The translations under genes were made by a program, and so were the position numbers. A DNA stretch of 64,000 bases from Sulfurospirillum sp. UBA2217. Its GTDB lineage: Bacteria; Campylobacterota; Campylobacteria; Campylobacterales; Sulfurospirillaceae. Positions 51,976 to 60,619 of this stretch are shown here, piece after piece (position 1 is the stretch's first letter; each line of letters begins with the position of its first letter). The DNA lies in NCBI GenBank assembly GCA_002328495.1, contig DCUJ01000001.1:1-64000 (forward strand), written 5' to 3'. Under the pieces are notes generated by a model. The model worked only from the letters and a program-made list of their open reading frames with translations. It was not told where the DNA came from and ran no database searches.

Positions 51976-53280
51976 TTGAAGATAAATCTTTTTAACCATG
52001 CACCTTTTTTACATGTAAGCGATGATTCAACACAGTGTGATGCAACAACACTTTTTTTAAAAACTGATCAAAATAGTGTTTACGAAGCAGATGCTTTGAA
52101 GCATGGATGCACACGCATTATTAATGCAAAAGAGTGTTTAACGCTTTTAGGTTTAAATGATGCCATTAAAATTATTGGTATTACAGGAACCAATGGTAAA
52201 ACCACTACTGCTGCGGCAATTTATTCTATTTTACTTGATTTGGGTAAAAAAGTGGGTTTACAAGGAACGCGTGGGTGTTTTATTAATGATAAACGTGTAG
52301 ACGAAAAAAGTTTGACTACACCGCCTATTTTACAGACTATTTTGCATCTTCAATTAGCCGTCCAAGAGGGGTGTGAGTACTTTGTTATGGAAGTAAGTTC
52401 TCACGCCATTGCTCAAAATCGTATTGATGGTCTCTCTTTTGCGCTTAAAATTTTGACCAATGTCACCCAAGATCATTTGGATTTTCACAAAACCTTGGAT
52501 GCGTATATTGCGGTTAAGAGTCAATTTTTTGATGATGAGGGCTTAAAGCTTATTAATAAAGATGAACGCAATATTCGATTCAATCGCACCAACGCGATGA
52601 GTTATGGTATAGAAAATCCTTCAACGTATAAAATTCTTGCCTATTCACTAAAAGACGGCATCAGTGCAGCGGTGGCTAAAATTGAAAAAGTGTACGAATT
52701 TGAATCCCCGATGCACGGATTTTTTAACTTGTACAATCTTTTAGCTGCTATCAGTGCGGTTGATATGCTTTGTGTTGCTCCTATGGAGGCCATCTGTGAG
52801 GTTGTTGGCAATTTTGGAGGGGTAGAGGGGCGTATGGAAGTGGTGAGTTCCGAGCCCTTGGTGATTGTTGATTTTGCCCATACGCCTGATGGCATGGAAA
52901 AAGTACTTGAAAGTGTGAAAGAAAAAGATCTTATTGTAGTGTTTGGGGCTGGAGGTGATAGAGACAGAACAAAGCGTCCCAAAATGGGTGCTATGGCAGC
53001 ACGCTATGCGAAAACAATTATTGTCACCAGTGATAATCCTCGTAGTGAAAACCCTCAAAGCATCATCAAAGAGATTCTTCAAGGCATACACCCTACCAGT
53101 GCTTTACATGTAGAGGTGGATCGTGCCAAAGCGATTGAAAAGGCTTTGCACTTGCAGGGCGAGAATGAGGTTGTTTTGATTTTAGGTAAAGGCGATGAGA
53201 CATATCAGGAGATCAAAGGGGTAAAATATCCGTTTGACGATCGGGTTTTGGTTAGGGAACTCTTAGCAAAAATAGTGTAA
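51976..53280 (+). CDS. murE: UDP-MurNAc-tripeptide synthetase MurE
   Basis: A 434-residue cytoplasmic ligase adding the third stem-peptide residue. ATP site GITGTNGKTTT; carbamylated-Lys region present; the specificity motif DNPR (TSDNPRSENP) indicates meso-diaminopimelate as the substrate. The start is TTG at 51976, nine bases after the previous stop; no better ATG begins the homologous region. It carries two TACATGTA copies (52009, 53104). Confidence 0.95.
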   Translation: MKINLFNHAPFLHVSDDSTQCDATTLFLKTDQNSVYEADALKHGCTRIINAKECLTLLGLNDAIKIIGITGTNGKTTTAAAIYSILLDLGKKVGLQGTRGCFINDKRVDEKSLTTPPILQTILHLQLAVQEGCEYFVMEVSSHAIAQNRIDGLSFALKILTNVTQDHLDFHKTLDAYIAVKSQFFDDEGLKLINKDERNIRFNRTNAMSYGIENPSTYKILAYSLKDGISAAVAKIEKVYEFESPMHGFFNLYNLLAAISAVDMLCVAPMEAICEVVGNFGGVEGRMEVVSSEPLVIVDFAHTPDGMEKVLESVKEKDLIVVFGAGGDRDRTKRPKMGAMAARYAKTIIVTSDNPRSENPQSIIKEILQGIHPTSALHVEVDRAKAIEKALHLQGENEVVLILGKGDETYQEIKGVKYPFDDRVLVRELLAKIV

Positions 53281-53310
53281 AATAGAGAAATTTGTGAAAG
53301 AGGAAGAGCG

Positions 53311-53676
53311 ATGACGCTTGAAATGTTATACAGTAAAATTCATAGAGCTACCGTAACGGATGCAAACCTCAATTATGTAGGCTCTATCACTATTGACAAA
53401 GAGTTAATTGATGCTTCTAACCTCAAAGTGGGGCAAAAAGTTGAGGTTGTTAATATCAATAATGGCGAACGTTTTACGACCTATGTGATTGAAGGAAAAG
53501 CGGGACAACGAGATATTTGCCTCAATGGTGCAGCCGCTAGAAAAGCGCATGTGGGTGATAAAATCATCATTATTGCCTATGCTCATATGAGTGAGATTGA
53601 ATTGCTCAATTTTAAACCAACAGTTCTTTTGGTGGATGAGTGCAATGCGATTGTGGAAGTGAGGGATTACATCTGA
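53311..53676 (+). CDS. panD: Aspartate 1-decarboxylase
   Basis: A 121-residue pyruvoyl enzyme making beta-alanine for pantothenate. Self-cleavage should occur between Gly24 and Ser25 (YVGSITID). LNGAAARKAHVGDKIIIIAY is the typical C-terminal block. It sits inside a cell-wall/isoprenoid gene run. Its stop overlaps the next ATG by one base. Confidence 0.96.
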   Translation: MTLEMLYSKIHRATVTDANLNYVGSITIDKELIDASNLKVGQKVEVVNINNGERFTTYVIEGKAGQRDICLNGAAARKAHVGDKIIIIAYAHMSEIELLNFKPTVLLVDECNAIVEVRDYI

Positions 53677-53993
53677 TGTTTGAAAATTTTGATCTCTCCA
53701 AAATGGGTGCAATGCTCGAAATTGCGCAAAAGCAAGCCGAAAAAATGCAAGAAGATGCATCGAGTAAAACTTTCCGTGCCAAAAGCGGTGGAGGATTGGT
53801 AGTCGTGGAGATGAATGGTCATGGCGAGGTGATCGATATCAGCATTGATGGCACGTTGATGGAGGACAAAGAGTCCTTACAAATACTCTTAATGAGTGCT
53901 ATGAATGATGTTACAAAAATGGTTGAAGAGGATAAAAAACATGCCACGGCACAAATGCTCTCAAGCATGGGAAGCTTTGGTATTAAAAGCTAA
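53676..53993 (+). CDS. YbaB/EbfC-family nucleoid-associated protein
   Basis: A 105-residue DNA-binding protein with MGAMLEIAQKQAEKMQEDAS, then SGGGLVVVEMNGHGEVIDISID and a helical tail MNDVTKMVEEDKKHATAQM. YbaB proteins bind DNA as dimers; in Borrelia EbfC binds a specific short palindrome (GTnAC). The ATG at 53676 overlaps the panD stop. It is a candidate, among many, for a protein that could read the window's iterated palindrome. Confidence 0.92.
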   Translation: MFENFDLSKMGAMLEIAQKQAEKMQEDASSKTFRAKSGGGLVVVEMNGHGEVIDISIDGTLMEDKESLQILLMSAMNDVTKMVEEDKKHATAQMLSSMGSFGIKS

Positions 53994-54003
53994 GGAGAGC
54001 ACG

Positions 54004-55074
54004 GTGAAACGATTTGGATTTTTAGTATGTGTGCTAAGTTTGAGCCTTTTTGCAGCAGACACTCCTGCCCTTGTTGCGGTAAACAAAGCTGAATTTGTCT
54101 ATCCTGATTTTACACAGTGTTATGAAAAAAACAAGGGATCTATTGTCTATTTTGGTAACACACGTGCCATTGCGGTGGATGAAAAACATGCGATTGCATA
54201 TAGTGAAACCGCACCCAATGTTCCTTTTATCAAACACGATTACCTCTCAAATCTCTACCTGTTTGAATCTGCAAAACCGTTAACTCCCATGAAACTAAAA
54301 GCAACGAGTGAGCTGAAACTAGGAGAGTGGCTAGTGAGCATGAATGAAAATGCCCTGAACGTTGTCAATGCCTCGAAAATTGGAAAAGATGTTCACAGTT
54401 TTTTTGAGTTTGGAGGTCAAGGTGAAGCCAACAATATCGTGGGAGGATTGTGCTGCGAAATGTATGGTCTTGGCGTTGGCGATAAATACTACATCAGTTC
54501 TGAAGCATTAAAAGATTTCATGGATGGCAAAACAGCTTCGTATCATGATTTAGGTGCACGTTTTGTCGAAGGCAATGAGAGCATCTTTGTGGATAAGATT
54601 GATAATAATACGAGCAAAACAAAGCTGAAAGTGGGCGATAAAATTACAGCGCTTAATGGAAGAAAAGTAAGAACATTGCCCGAATTTCATGAAGCTTTTA
54701 TGTTGGCAAAAACCACATCGAAGCTCAGTGCAACGATGGAGCGCAACAATGCTTGGGTTGAAGAAAATATTTTGGTTATGCCTCCAAAGCCCGAACCAAA
54801 ACCAAAACCTAAAAAAGTAGCACCTCCTAAAGTCAGTTACTTTGAAACCAAAGGTTTTGCCTTCTCTCCTCAGTTGGTCTTAAATGAGCCAAAGCGTGCT
54901 TCAGCAGCGGAACACAGTGGTTTAAAAGCAGGGGATCGTTTGCTTCAGATTAATGGTATGAAAGTAGAGAGTAAAGCAGAAGCAGAGGCGCATATGGATA
55001 AGAGTAGGGAAAAAGAGTTTAATCTTCTCTTTGATCGCAATGATTTTCAGTTTTTTGTAACGTTAAAGCGCTAA
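54004..55074 (+). CDS. Exported protein with two PDZ domains
   Basis: A 356-residue protein with signal peptide (FGFLVCVLSLSLFAA). Residues ~30-190 form a beta-rich domain that may be a degenerate protease-like fold, without a recognisable His-Asp-Ser triad. PDZ1 lies at ~190-255 (VGDKITALNGRKVRTL), then a Pro/Lys spacer (KPEPKPKPKK), then PDZ2 at ~275-345 (LKAGDRLLQINGMKV). The GTG at 54004 follows AAGGAG and is needed for a proper signal peptide. Two Cys in GLCCEMYG are unusual. A periplasmic scaffold or chaperone-like role is a guess. Confidence 0.8.
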   Translation: MKRFGFLVCVLSLSLFAADTPALVAVNKAEFVYPDFTQCYEKNKGSIVYFGNTRAIAVDEKHAIAYSETAPNVPFIKHDYLSNLYLFESAKPLTPMKLKATSELKLGEWLVSMNENALNVVNASKIGKDVHSFFEFGGQGEANNIVGGLCCEMYGLGVGDKYYISSEALKDFMDGKTASYHDLGARFVEGNESIFVDKIDNNTSKTKLKVGDKITALNGRKVRTLPEFHEAFMLAKTTSKLSATMERNNAWVEENILVMPPKPEPKPKPKKVAPPKVSYFETKGFAFSPQLVLNEPKRASAAEHSGLKAGDRLLQINGMKVESKAEAEAHMDKSREKEFNLLFDRNDFQFFVTLKR

Positions 55075-55084
55075 AAGGACGTTT

Positions 55085-55945
55085 TTGAATTCTTATAGTT
55101 TGATTGAGCGGTTTGAACATTTTTTAAGTGAGAGCCTCCCGCGTGTGCAGAGTTTTCATCCTCACTTTGATAAAGCGTTACGTGAAATGGTGGATGTGGG
55201 TGGAAAACGGTTTCGTCCGCTTCTTTTACTCAGTGTTGTGGAAGTAGAGGCACCTCTTTTAGTGGATAATGCCTTACATGTAGCACTTGGCTTAGAGATT
55301 ATGCACACCTATTCGCTGATTCATGATGATTTGCCCTGTATGGATGATGCCCCTTTAAGACGAGGACATCCCACTTTACATGTAAGCTATGATGAGACAA
55401 CAGCCGTGCTGATAGGCGATGCACTCAATACACACGCTTTTCATCTTATTGCCCATGCTCCTTTGGACGCGTCAGTACGCATTGAACTTGTTTCTATCCT
55501 TGCCCGTGATGCGGGTGTGTACGGAATGGTTTTAGGTCAGGCGATTGATTGTTTTTTTGAAGATAAAAAGCTCGATTTAGAACAGTTGCGTTTTTTACAT
55601 GTACACAAAACAGCCAAATTGATTGCCGCTTCTTTAGCGATGGGCGCAGTTATTGCAGGCTTAGATAAAACGATTCGAGAGCATTTGTACGCCTTTGGGA
55701 TTACCTTAGGACTTTTGTTTCAAGTCCAAGACGATATCATTGATGCAACCCTCTCTAGTGAAGAAGCAGGAAAGCCAACCATGAATGATGGTCATAAAAA
55801 CTCCTTTGTAACTCTTTTAGGATTGGAAGGGGCAATACAGCAAAAAACAGCTCTTTTAGATACGCTTGATGCTGCCTTAGAGCAATTGGATGCCTCATTG
55901 GCTTTTAGACTTGGGCACATTATTGAGACTTACTTTAAACGATAA
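55085..55945 (+). CDS. ispA: Farnesyl/geranyl diphosphate synthase
   Basis: A 286-residue prenyltransferase. The first Asp-rich motif is DDLPCMDD, the second DDIID, with GGKRFRPLLLL upstream. It condenses isopentenyl diphosphate for quinone and lipid-carrier synthesis. The start is TTG at 55085 with AAAGGA upstream. It holds three TACATGTA copies within 331 bases (55274, 55376, 55595), the densest cluster in the window. Confidence 0.94.
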   Translation: MNSYSLIERFEHFLSESLPRVQSFHPHFDKALREMVDVGGKRFRPLLLLSVVEVEAPLLVDNALHVALGLEIMHTYSLIHDDLPCMDDAPLRRGHPTLHVSYDETTAVLIGDALNTHAFHLIAHAPLDASVRIELVSILARDAGVYGMVLGQAIDCFFEDKKLDLEQLRFLHVHKTAKLIAASLAMGAVIAGLDKTIREHLYAFGITLGLLFQVQDDIIDATLSSEEAGKPTMNDGHKNSFVTLLGLEGAIQQKTALLDTLDAALEQLDASLAFRLGHIIETYFKR

Positions 55946-55963
55946 TATTGATGAGGAAAAAAA

Positions 55964-57934
55964 ATGGAAGATAAAAAAATGCTTCAAAAACAAGCTGACA
56001 CCATACGTTTTTTATGTGCCGATATGGTGCAACGTGCCAACAGTGGACACCCTGGTGCCCCCATGGGGTTAGCCGATATCGTGACCATCTTAACGAGACA
56101 TCTACGCCACAACCCTAAAAACCCTCACTGGCTTAACCGTGACCGTTTGGTTTTTAGTGGAGGGCATGCTTCGGCACTGATTTACTCCTTTTTGCACCTT
56201 AGCGGGTATGATATTAGTTTAGAAGATTTGAAAAATTTTCGACAAATGGGCAGTAAAACCCCCGGACATCCTGAGTACCACGATGTTCCAGGGGTTGAAG
56301 TGACCACGGGTCCTTTGGGTCAGGGCATTACTAATGCGGTTGGCTTTGCTATGGCAGCCAAATACGCAGGCAATGTCTTGAATGCACCAGAAGTTTGCGT
56401 GATTGACCATAAGGTCTATTGTTTGTGCGGTGATGGGGATTTGCAAGAAGGCATTAGCTACGAAGCGTGCTCTTTGGCTGGACATTTAAGCTTGGATAAC
56501 TTGGTCGTTATTTACGATAGTAATGCTATTACTATTGAAGGAGACACTTCTATCGCGTGGAGCGAGGATGTCAAGCACCGTTTTGAAGCCCAAGGTTGGG
56601 AAGTTTCACGCATCGATGGGCATAATTTTGATGAAATCAATGCGGTTTTAGAGCATGCAAAAGAGCAAACCAAACCTTACTTAATCATTGCAACCACGAC
56701 CATTGCAAAAGGTGCGTGTAAAATGGAAGGTAGCCACCATGCGCATGGTGCTCCTTTAGGTGCAGAAGAGATTGGCAATGCCAAAACCAAAGCAGGGTTT
56801 GATCCAGAGCTCTCTTTTTGTGTGCCCGAAGATGTCAAAGCACGTTTTTCATGTGCGCTAGAAAAAGGTGATTTGGCAGAAGCACAGTGGAACAAGCTCG
56901 TCTCCACAAAACTAAGCAGTGAGCAAAAATCACTGTTAGATGCCCTTCAAAATCCTAAAGTGTCCGCCATTGAATGGCCTGTATTTGAAAGCGATGTTGC
57001 TACACGCGATAGCAATGGCAAAATTCTCAACGCCATTGCCAAATCTTTACCAGGCTTTTTGGGAGGCAGTGCCGATTTAGGACCCTCTAACAAAAGTGAA
57101 TTAAACGGCATGGGTGATTTCCCCTACGGGCGTAATATCCACTTTGGGATTCGTGAACATGCGATGGGTGCTATCACCAATGCTTTTGCTTTGTACGGTC
57201 TGTTTATTCCGTTTAGTGCAACGTTTTTTATCTTCAGTGACTATATGAAACCTTCCGTTCGTTTAGCGGCATTGATGGGGCTTAAAAATTTTTACGTTTG
57301 GACGCACGATAGTATTGGGGTGGGAGAAGATGGTCCTACGCATCAGCCTATTGAGCAGTTGAGCCAATTTAGAGCACTTCCAAACTTTTACGTTTACCGT
57401 CCATGTGATGGTACTGAGAATGTTAAAGCGTGGAAAAAAGCTCTGAGTATGAATGCTCCTGCCTCGTTTGTGCTCTCCCGTCAAAAGCTCAAAGCACTTA
57501 AAGATGATAGGGCATGTGGGGATGTTGAAAACGGTGGGTATTTGCTCAAAAAACGTGATAATGCGATGATGACGTTGATGGCAAGCGGGAGTGAAGTCTT
57601 TCTCGCACTTCAAGCAGGGTGTCGTTTGGCAAAGCTTGGAATCCAGGCAAACGTTGTGAGTGTGCCGTGTTTTGATCTCTTTGTGGAGCAAGATAAAAAC
57701 TATATCAACACGGTAGTAGAGCCTCAAACGAAAGTCTTAGCCATCGAAGCAGGAGCAGGTCTTGAATGGTATAGATTTGCCGATGAGGTCATTGGAATGA
57801 AGCGTTTTGGTGCCAGTGCCCCAGCTGAATTATTGTTTGAAAAATTTGGTTTTAGTGTTGAAAATGTAACGCAAAAAGCGTGTGAAATGTCTGGCATTGC
57901 GTACGTTGATGCTGGGGTAGATTGTAAGCTCTAA
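55964..57934 (+). CDS. tkt: Transketolase
   Basis: A 656-residue thiamine-diphosphate enzyme of the non-oxidative pentose phosphate pathway. RANSGHPGAPMGLADI, the cofactor motif CGDGDLQEGISYEA and GIREHAMGAITNAFALYG are intact. AGGAAAAAA precedes the ATG, 18 bases after ispA. Confidence 0.97.
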   Translation: MEDKKMLQKQADTIRFLCADMVQRANSGHPGAPMGLADIVTILTRHLRHNPKNPHWLNRDRLVFSGGHASALIYSFLHLSGYDISLEDLKNFRQMGSKTPGHPEYHDVPGVEVTTGPLGQGITNAVGFAMAAKYAGNVLNAPEVCVIDHKVYCLCGDGDLQEGISYEACSLAGHLSLDNLVVIYDSNAITIEGDTSIAWSEDVKHRFEAQGWEVSRIDGHNFDEINAVLEHAKEQTKPYLIIATTTIAKGACKMEGSHHAHGAPLGAEEIGNAKTKAGFDPELSFCVPEDVKARFSCALEKGDLAEAQWNKLVSTKLSSEQKSLLDALQNPKVSAIEWPVFESDVATRDSNGKILNAIAKSLPGFLGGSADLGPSNKSELNGMGDFPYGRNIHFGIREHAMGAITNAFALYGLFIPFSATFFIFSDYMKPSVRLAALMGLKNFYVWTHDSIGVGEDGPTHQPIEQLSQFRALPNFYVYRPCDGTENVKAWKKALSMNAPASFVLSRQKLKALKDDRACGDVENGGYLLKKRDNAMMTLMASGSEVFLALQAGCRLAKLGIQANVVSVPCFDLFVEQDKNYINTVVEPQTKVLAIEAGAGLEWYRFADEVIGMKRFGASAPAELLFEKFGFSVENVTQKACEMSGIAYVDAGVDCKL

Positions 57935-57935
57935 C

Positions 57936-58586
57936 ATGCCAAAAGCCATTATTTTTGATTTGGATGGAACACTATTAGATACCCTAGAAGATATTGCTAT
58001 CAGTGCGAACCATGCTTTGGAAACCTTGGGATTTTCAGCCCATGAAAGTTCAAAGTATCGCTATTTTGTGGGCGAAGGGGTGGTAAAGTTGTTTGAAAAT
58101 ATCTTTACATGTAAGCCTCAAAGTGCTGAGGTAGTGGCTCAAGCCGTGTCTTTGTTTGAAGCACATTATGCCAAGCAGTTTAACCAAAACACACGGCTGT
58201 ATGAGGGAGTTAGTAAAATGCTCACCTTCATACAAAAACGTGGCTTTAAAATGGCGGTTCTTTCCAACAAACCTGATAGTTTTACCAAAATGTGTGTGTT
58301 CAAATACCTTCGTCAATGGCACTTTGAAGCCGTGTATGGTGCCCGTGAAGGTATTCCTCGAAAGCCTCATCCTCAGGGGGCACACGATGTTGCCCAAGCC
58401 TTACATGTAACACCTCAGGAATGTTATTATGTGGGGGATACTATGATTGATATGATAACCGCCAATGAAGCTGGGATGATTCCTGTTGGTGCATTGTGGG
58501 GCTTTAGGGATGAAGAGGAGTTGAGAAAATATGGCGCGCGTTATCTTGCAAAAGATCCAAGCGAGGTGATTAAACTCCTCGCTTGA
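57936..58586 (+). CDS. gph: HAD phosphatase, phosphoglycolate phosphatase-like
   Basis: A 216-residue HAD-family hydrolase: motif I IFDLDGTLLDT, motif II LSNKPD, motif III Lys in PRKPHPQ, motif IV VGDTMIDM. Gph clears 2-phosphoglycolate, but substrate ranges in this family overlap, so the specific name is tentative. It follows tkt by one base. Confidence 0.85.
   Translation: MPKAIIFDLDGTLLDTLEDIAISANHALETLGFSAHESSKYRYFVGEGVVKLFENIFTCKPQSAEVVAQAVSLFEAHYAKQFNQNTRLYEGVSKMLTFIQKRGFKMAVLSNKPDSFTKMCVFKYLRQWHFEAVYGAREGIPRKPHPQGAHDVAQALHVTPQECYYVGDTMIDMITANEAGMIPVGALWGFRDEEELRKYGARYLAKDPSEVIKLLA
58558..58585 (-). terminator. Hairpin over the gph stop codon, possible terminator for the chemoreceptor
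   Basis: CAAGCGAGG (58558-58566) pairs with CCTCGCTTG (58577-58585), a 9-base stem ending at the gph TGA. On the minus strand it is followed by GATCTTTTG, a weak T tract, so it may end the chemoreceptor transcript inside gph. Confidence 0.4.
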
Positions 58587-58594
58587 GAGAAGAG

Positions 58595-60475
58595 TTAGGA
58601 CTTAAATTTTTCCAGTTCGTTATTGAGATTTTCAGTCATGCTATGTAAATGTTCTGACGCTTTTGAAACATTATCGATACTGACTACATTTTCTCTTGAA
58701 ATTGCATTGATTTTTTCGATTTCACTCACAATGTAACTCACTTTTTTAGACGTCTCGATAAAGCTTTCAACACTCTCATAGGTATCTTTCATCGTGGTAT
58801 GAATCGTATCGCTGATGCCATTCATACCACGTTGAAGTTCGATGGAGATGGATGCAAGTTCATGCACATCGTGTGCATTTTGGGTAATGTCTGTGTTAGC
58901 ATCCATGATGGATTGAACGACAACATTGATGGTAGCATCGATTTCGACCAAGCTTTTTTGGGTACGTTCGGCCAGTTTTCGTACTTCATCTGCTACAACA
59001 GCAAATCCTCTTCCGTGTTCACCCGCGCGCGCGGCTTCAATGGCAGCATTGAGTGCGAGCAAGTTGGTTTGGTCGGCAATATCTTTGATGATGTTTAAAA
59101 CATCCTTGACTTCATTGGCATTTTGGCTGACGTGATTGAGACGTTCTGCCAAACTTTGCTCTTTGCTAGCCGTGATTTGCATTGTATTTTCCAAAAGTTC
59201 CACTTTTTGCTTGACCACTTCAATGTCGCTTTGCGTTTGTTGAAGTACTTTTTGAGATGCTTTAGCCTTTTCAACGGAACTTTCAATGGATTGGGTGAGA
59301 GTTATGCCCTCATCTTTGGCTTTAGTAACAATGATAGACTCTTTTTCAACATTACGTACGACCTCTGAAGCGGTGCGTGAAAGTTCTTCTGAAATGGACG
59401 CATTTTCCCCACTGATCTCTTTTGCACGCTTGACAATGTCGTGAAGTTTTGCGATGAATTGATTGATATTGGTTGAAACGTGCCCAAACTCATCGTTTTG
59501 TGTCGCATTTAAGCGCTGGCGCAAGTCACCTTCACTGCTCGATAAGGCTTGTACCACCGTATTAAGTGCTTCAAGGGGGCGAATAAGGGCTTTGACCAAG
59601 GCCAATACAACTAAAATAGAGAGGAGAAGCATAACCACACCCAAGACGATGAGCTCTTTCATTTGTGCATCTAAAAACGTGTAAGCGGCTGCTTTATCGA
59701 AAGCAATCCCTGGTCTCCAACCACTTTGGGTGGAGAGTTTAAAGGTGTAAATTTTATCAGCCCCTTGAAAGGTATAGTTGAACAGACCTTCTTGTTTGTC
59801 GCCAAATTGTGAGGTTAGCTCGGGAAGAATCGTTGCTAAATCTTTACCATACAGTTCTTTATTTGGGTGTGCAATAATAATGCCTTTGGTATCTTGCAAC
59901 ACACCGTAACCTCCATTAAAATTGATGTTACTAATCGATTTAGTCAAATCATCTAAGCCAATATCGATACCAAAAACACCGATAAATGTACTGCCTTGAA
60001 AAACGGGTGCCATAATGGTCACGATAGGGCTTTGGGTTGTGGCATCTATGTAAACATCGGTGATGCCAAGCGTACGTGTCTCTTTGGCTTTCACATACCA
60101 AGGTCGTTTTCGAGGGTCATATCCTTCTGGTAGTTTACTTTGACTTCCAAGGTACATCGTTCCATCCTCTAAGCCGACATAGGCATCACGTGCACCCAAT
60201 GTTTTAGTGACTTCTTGGAGCTTTTCGATAATATCACTGAGTGCTGTAACATCAATATCTTGAAATGTCTTAGAGGTACTTTCCACACCACTTTTTTTGT
60301 TCAAAAGCCACAAATCAATGTAGTCGCTCAACGCGTGCGATGCCATTTTAAGGCTCGATTCAATTTGTATCACACTGTTTTTCTTTGTATCCATATAGCT
60401 AAAAAATCCAAAGGTACTCAAGCTTAGAAAAAGCAGTGTTGAAATCGCGAGGATGATTTTTAATTTAAAGGACAT
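58595..60475 (-). CDS. Methyl-accepting chemotaxis protein with dCache sensor
   Basis: A 626-residue receptor. TM1 at ~6-26, a periplasmic double-Cache domain (~30-275; DVYIDATTQSPIVTIMAPV), TM2 at ~275-298, HAMP, then a long coiled coil with the signalling tip DQTNLLALNAAIEAARAGEHGRGFAVVADEVRKLAERT. Cache receptors bind small ligands such as amino or organic acids; the ligand is not evident. No C-terminal CheR-docking pentapeptide. CAGGAG lies 7 bases before the ATG. It could feed the CheA array at the start of the window. Confidence 0.93.
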   Translation of the reverse strand: MSFKLKIILAISTLLFLSLSTFGFFSYMDTKKNSVIQIESSLKMASHALSDYIDLWLLNKKSGVESTSKTFQDIDVTALSDIIEKLQEVTKTLGARDAYVGLEDGTMYLGSQSKLPEGYDPRKRPWYVKAKETRTLGITDVYIDATTQSPIVTIMAPVFQGSTFIGVFGIDIGLDDLTKSISNINFNGGYGVLQDTKGIIIAHPNKELYGKDLATILPELTSQFGDKQEGLFNYTFQGADKIYTFKLSTQSGWRPGIAFDKAAAYTFLDAQMKELIVLGVVMLLLSILVVLALVKALIRPLEALNTVVQALSSSEGDLRQRLNATQNDEFGHVSTNINQFIAKLHDIVKRAKEISGENASISEELSRTASEVVRNVEKESIIVTKAKDEGITLTQSIESSVEKAKASQKVLQQTQSDIEVVKQKVELLENTMQITASKEQSLAERLNHVSQNANEVKDVLNIIKDIADQTNLLALNAAIEAARAGEHGRGFAVVADEVRKLAERTQKSLVEIDATINVVVQSIMDANTDITQNAHDVHELASISIELQRGMNGISDTIHTTMKDTYESVESFIETSKKVSYIVSEIEKINAISRENVVSIDNVSKASEHLHSMTENLNNELEKFKS

Positions 60476-60509
60476 GTGAGCTCCTGAGTGTATTTTGAGG
60501 GTAGTTTAC

Positions 60510-60611
60510 ATTTTACATGTAACAAACTGATTACCATTATTGTACATTAATGCTAAAGAAAGAACAAGCTATATTTTGCTAAAATCATTACCATAACCTA
60601 TTTACATGTAA
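60510..60611. promoter_or_regulatory. Divergent promoter region with two TTACATGTAA copies
   Basis: Between the chemoreceptor and the aminotransferase lie TTACATGTAA at 60513-60522 and 60602-60611. Plus strand: TG-n-TAAAAT with the hexamer at 60580-60585 predicts a start near 60592. Minus strand: TAAAAT (60515-60510) overlaps the first palindrome. The second palindrome ends in the ribosome-binding site (AAGG) of the aminotransferase. Confidence 0.5.
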
Positions 60612-60619
60612 GGATTTTT

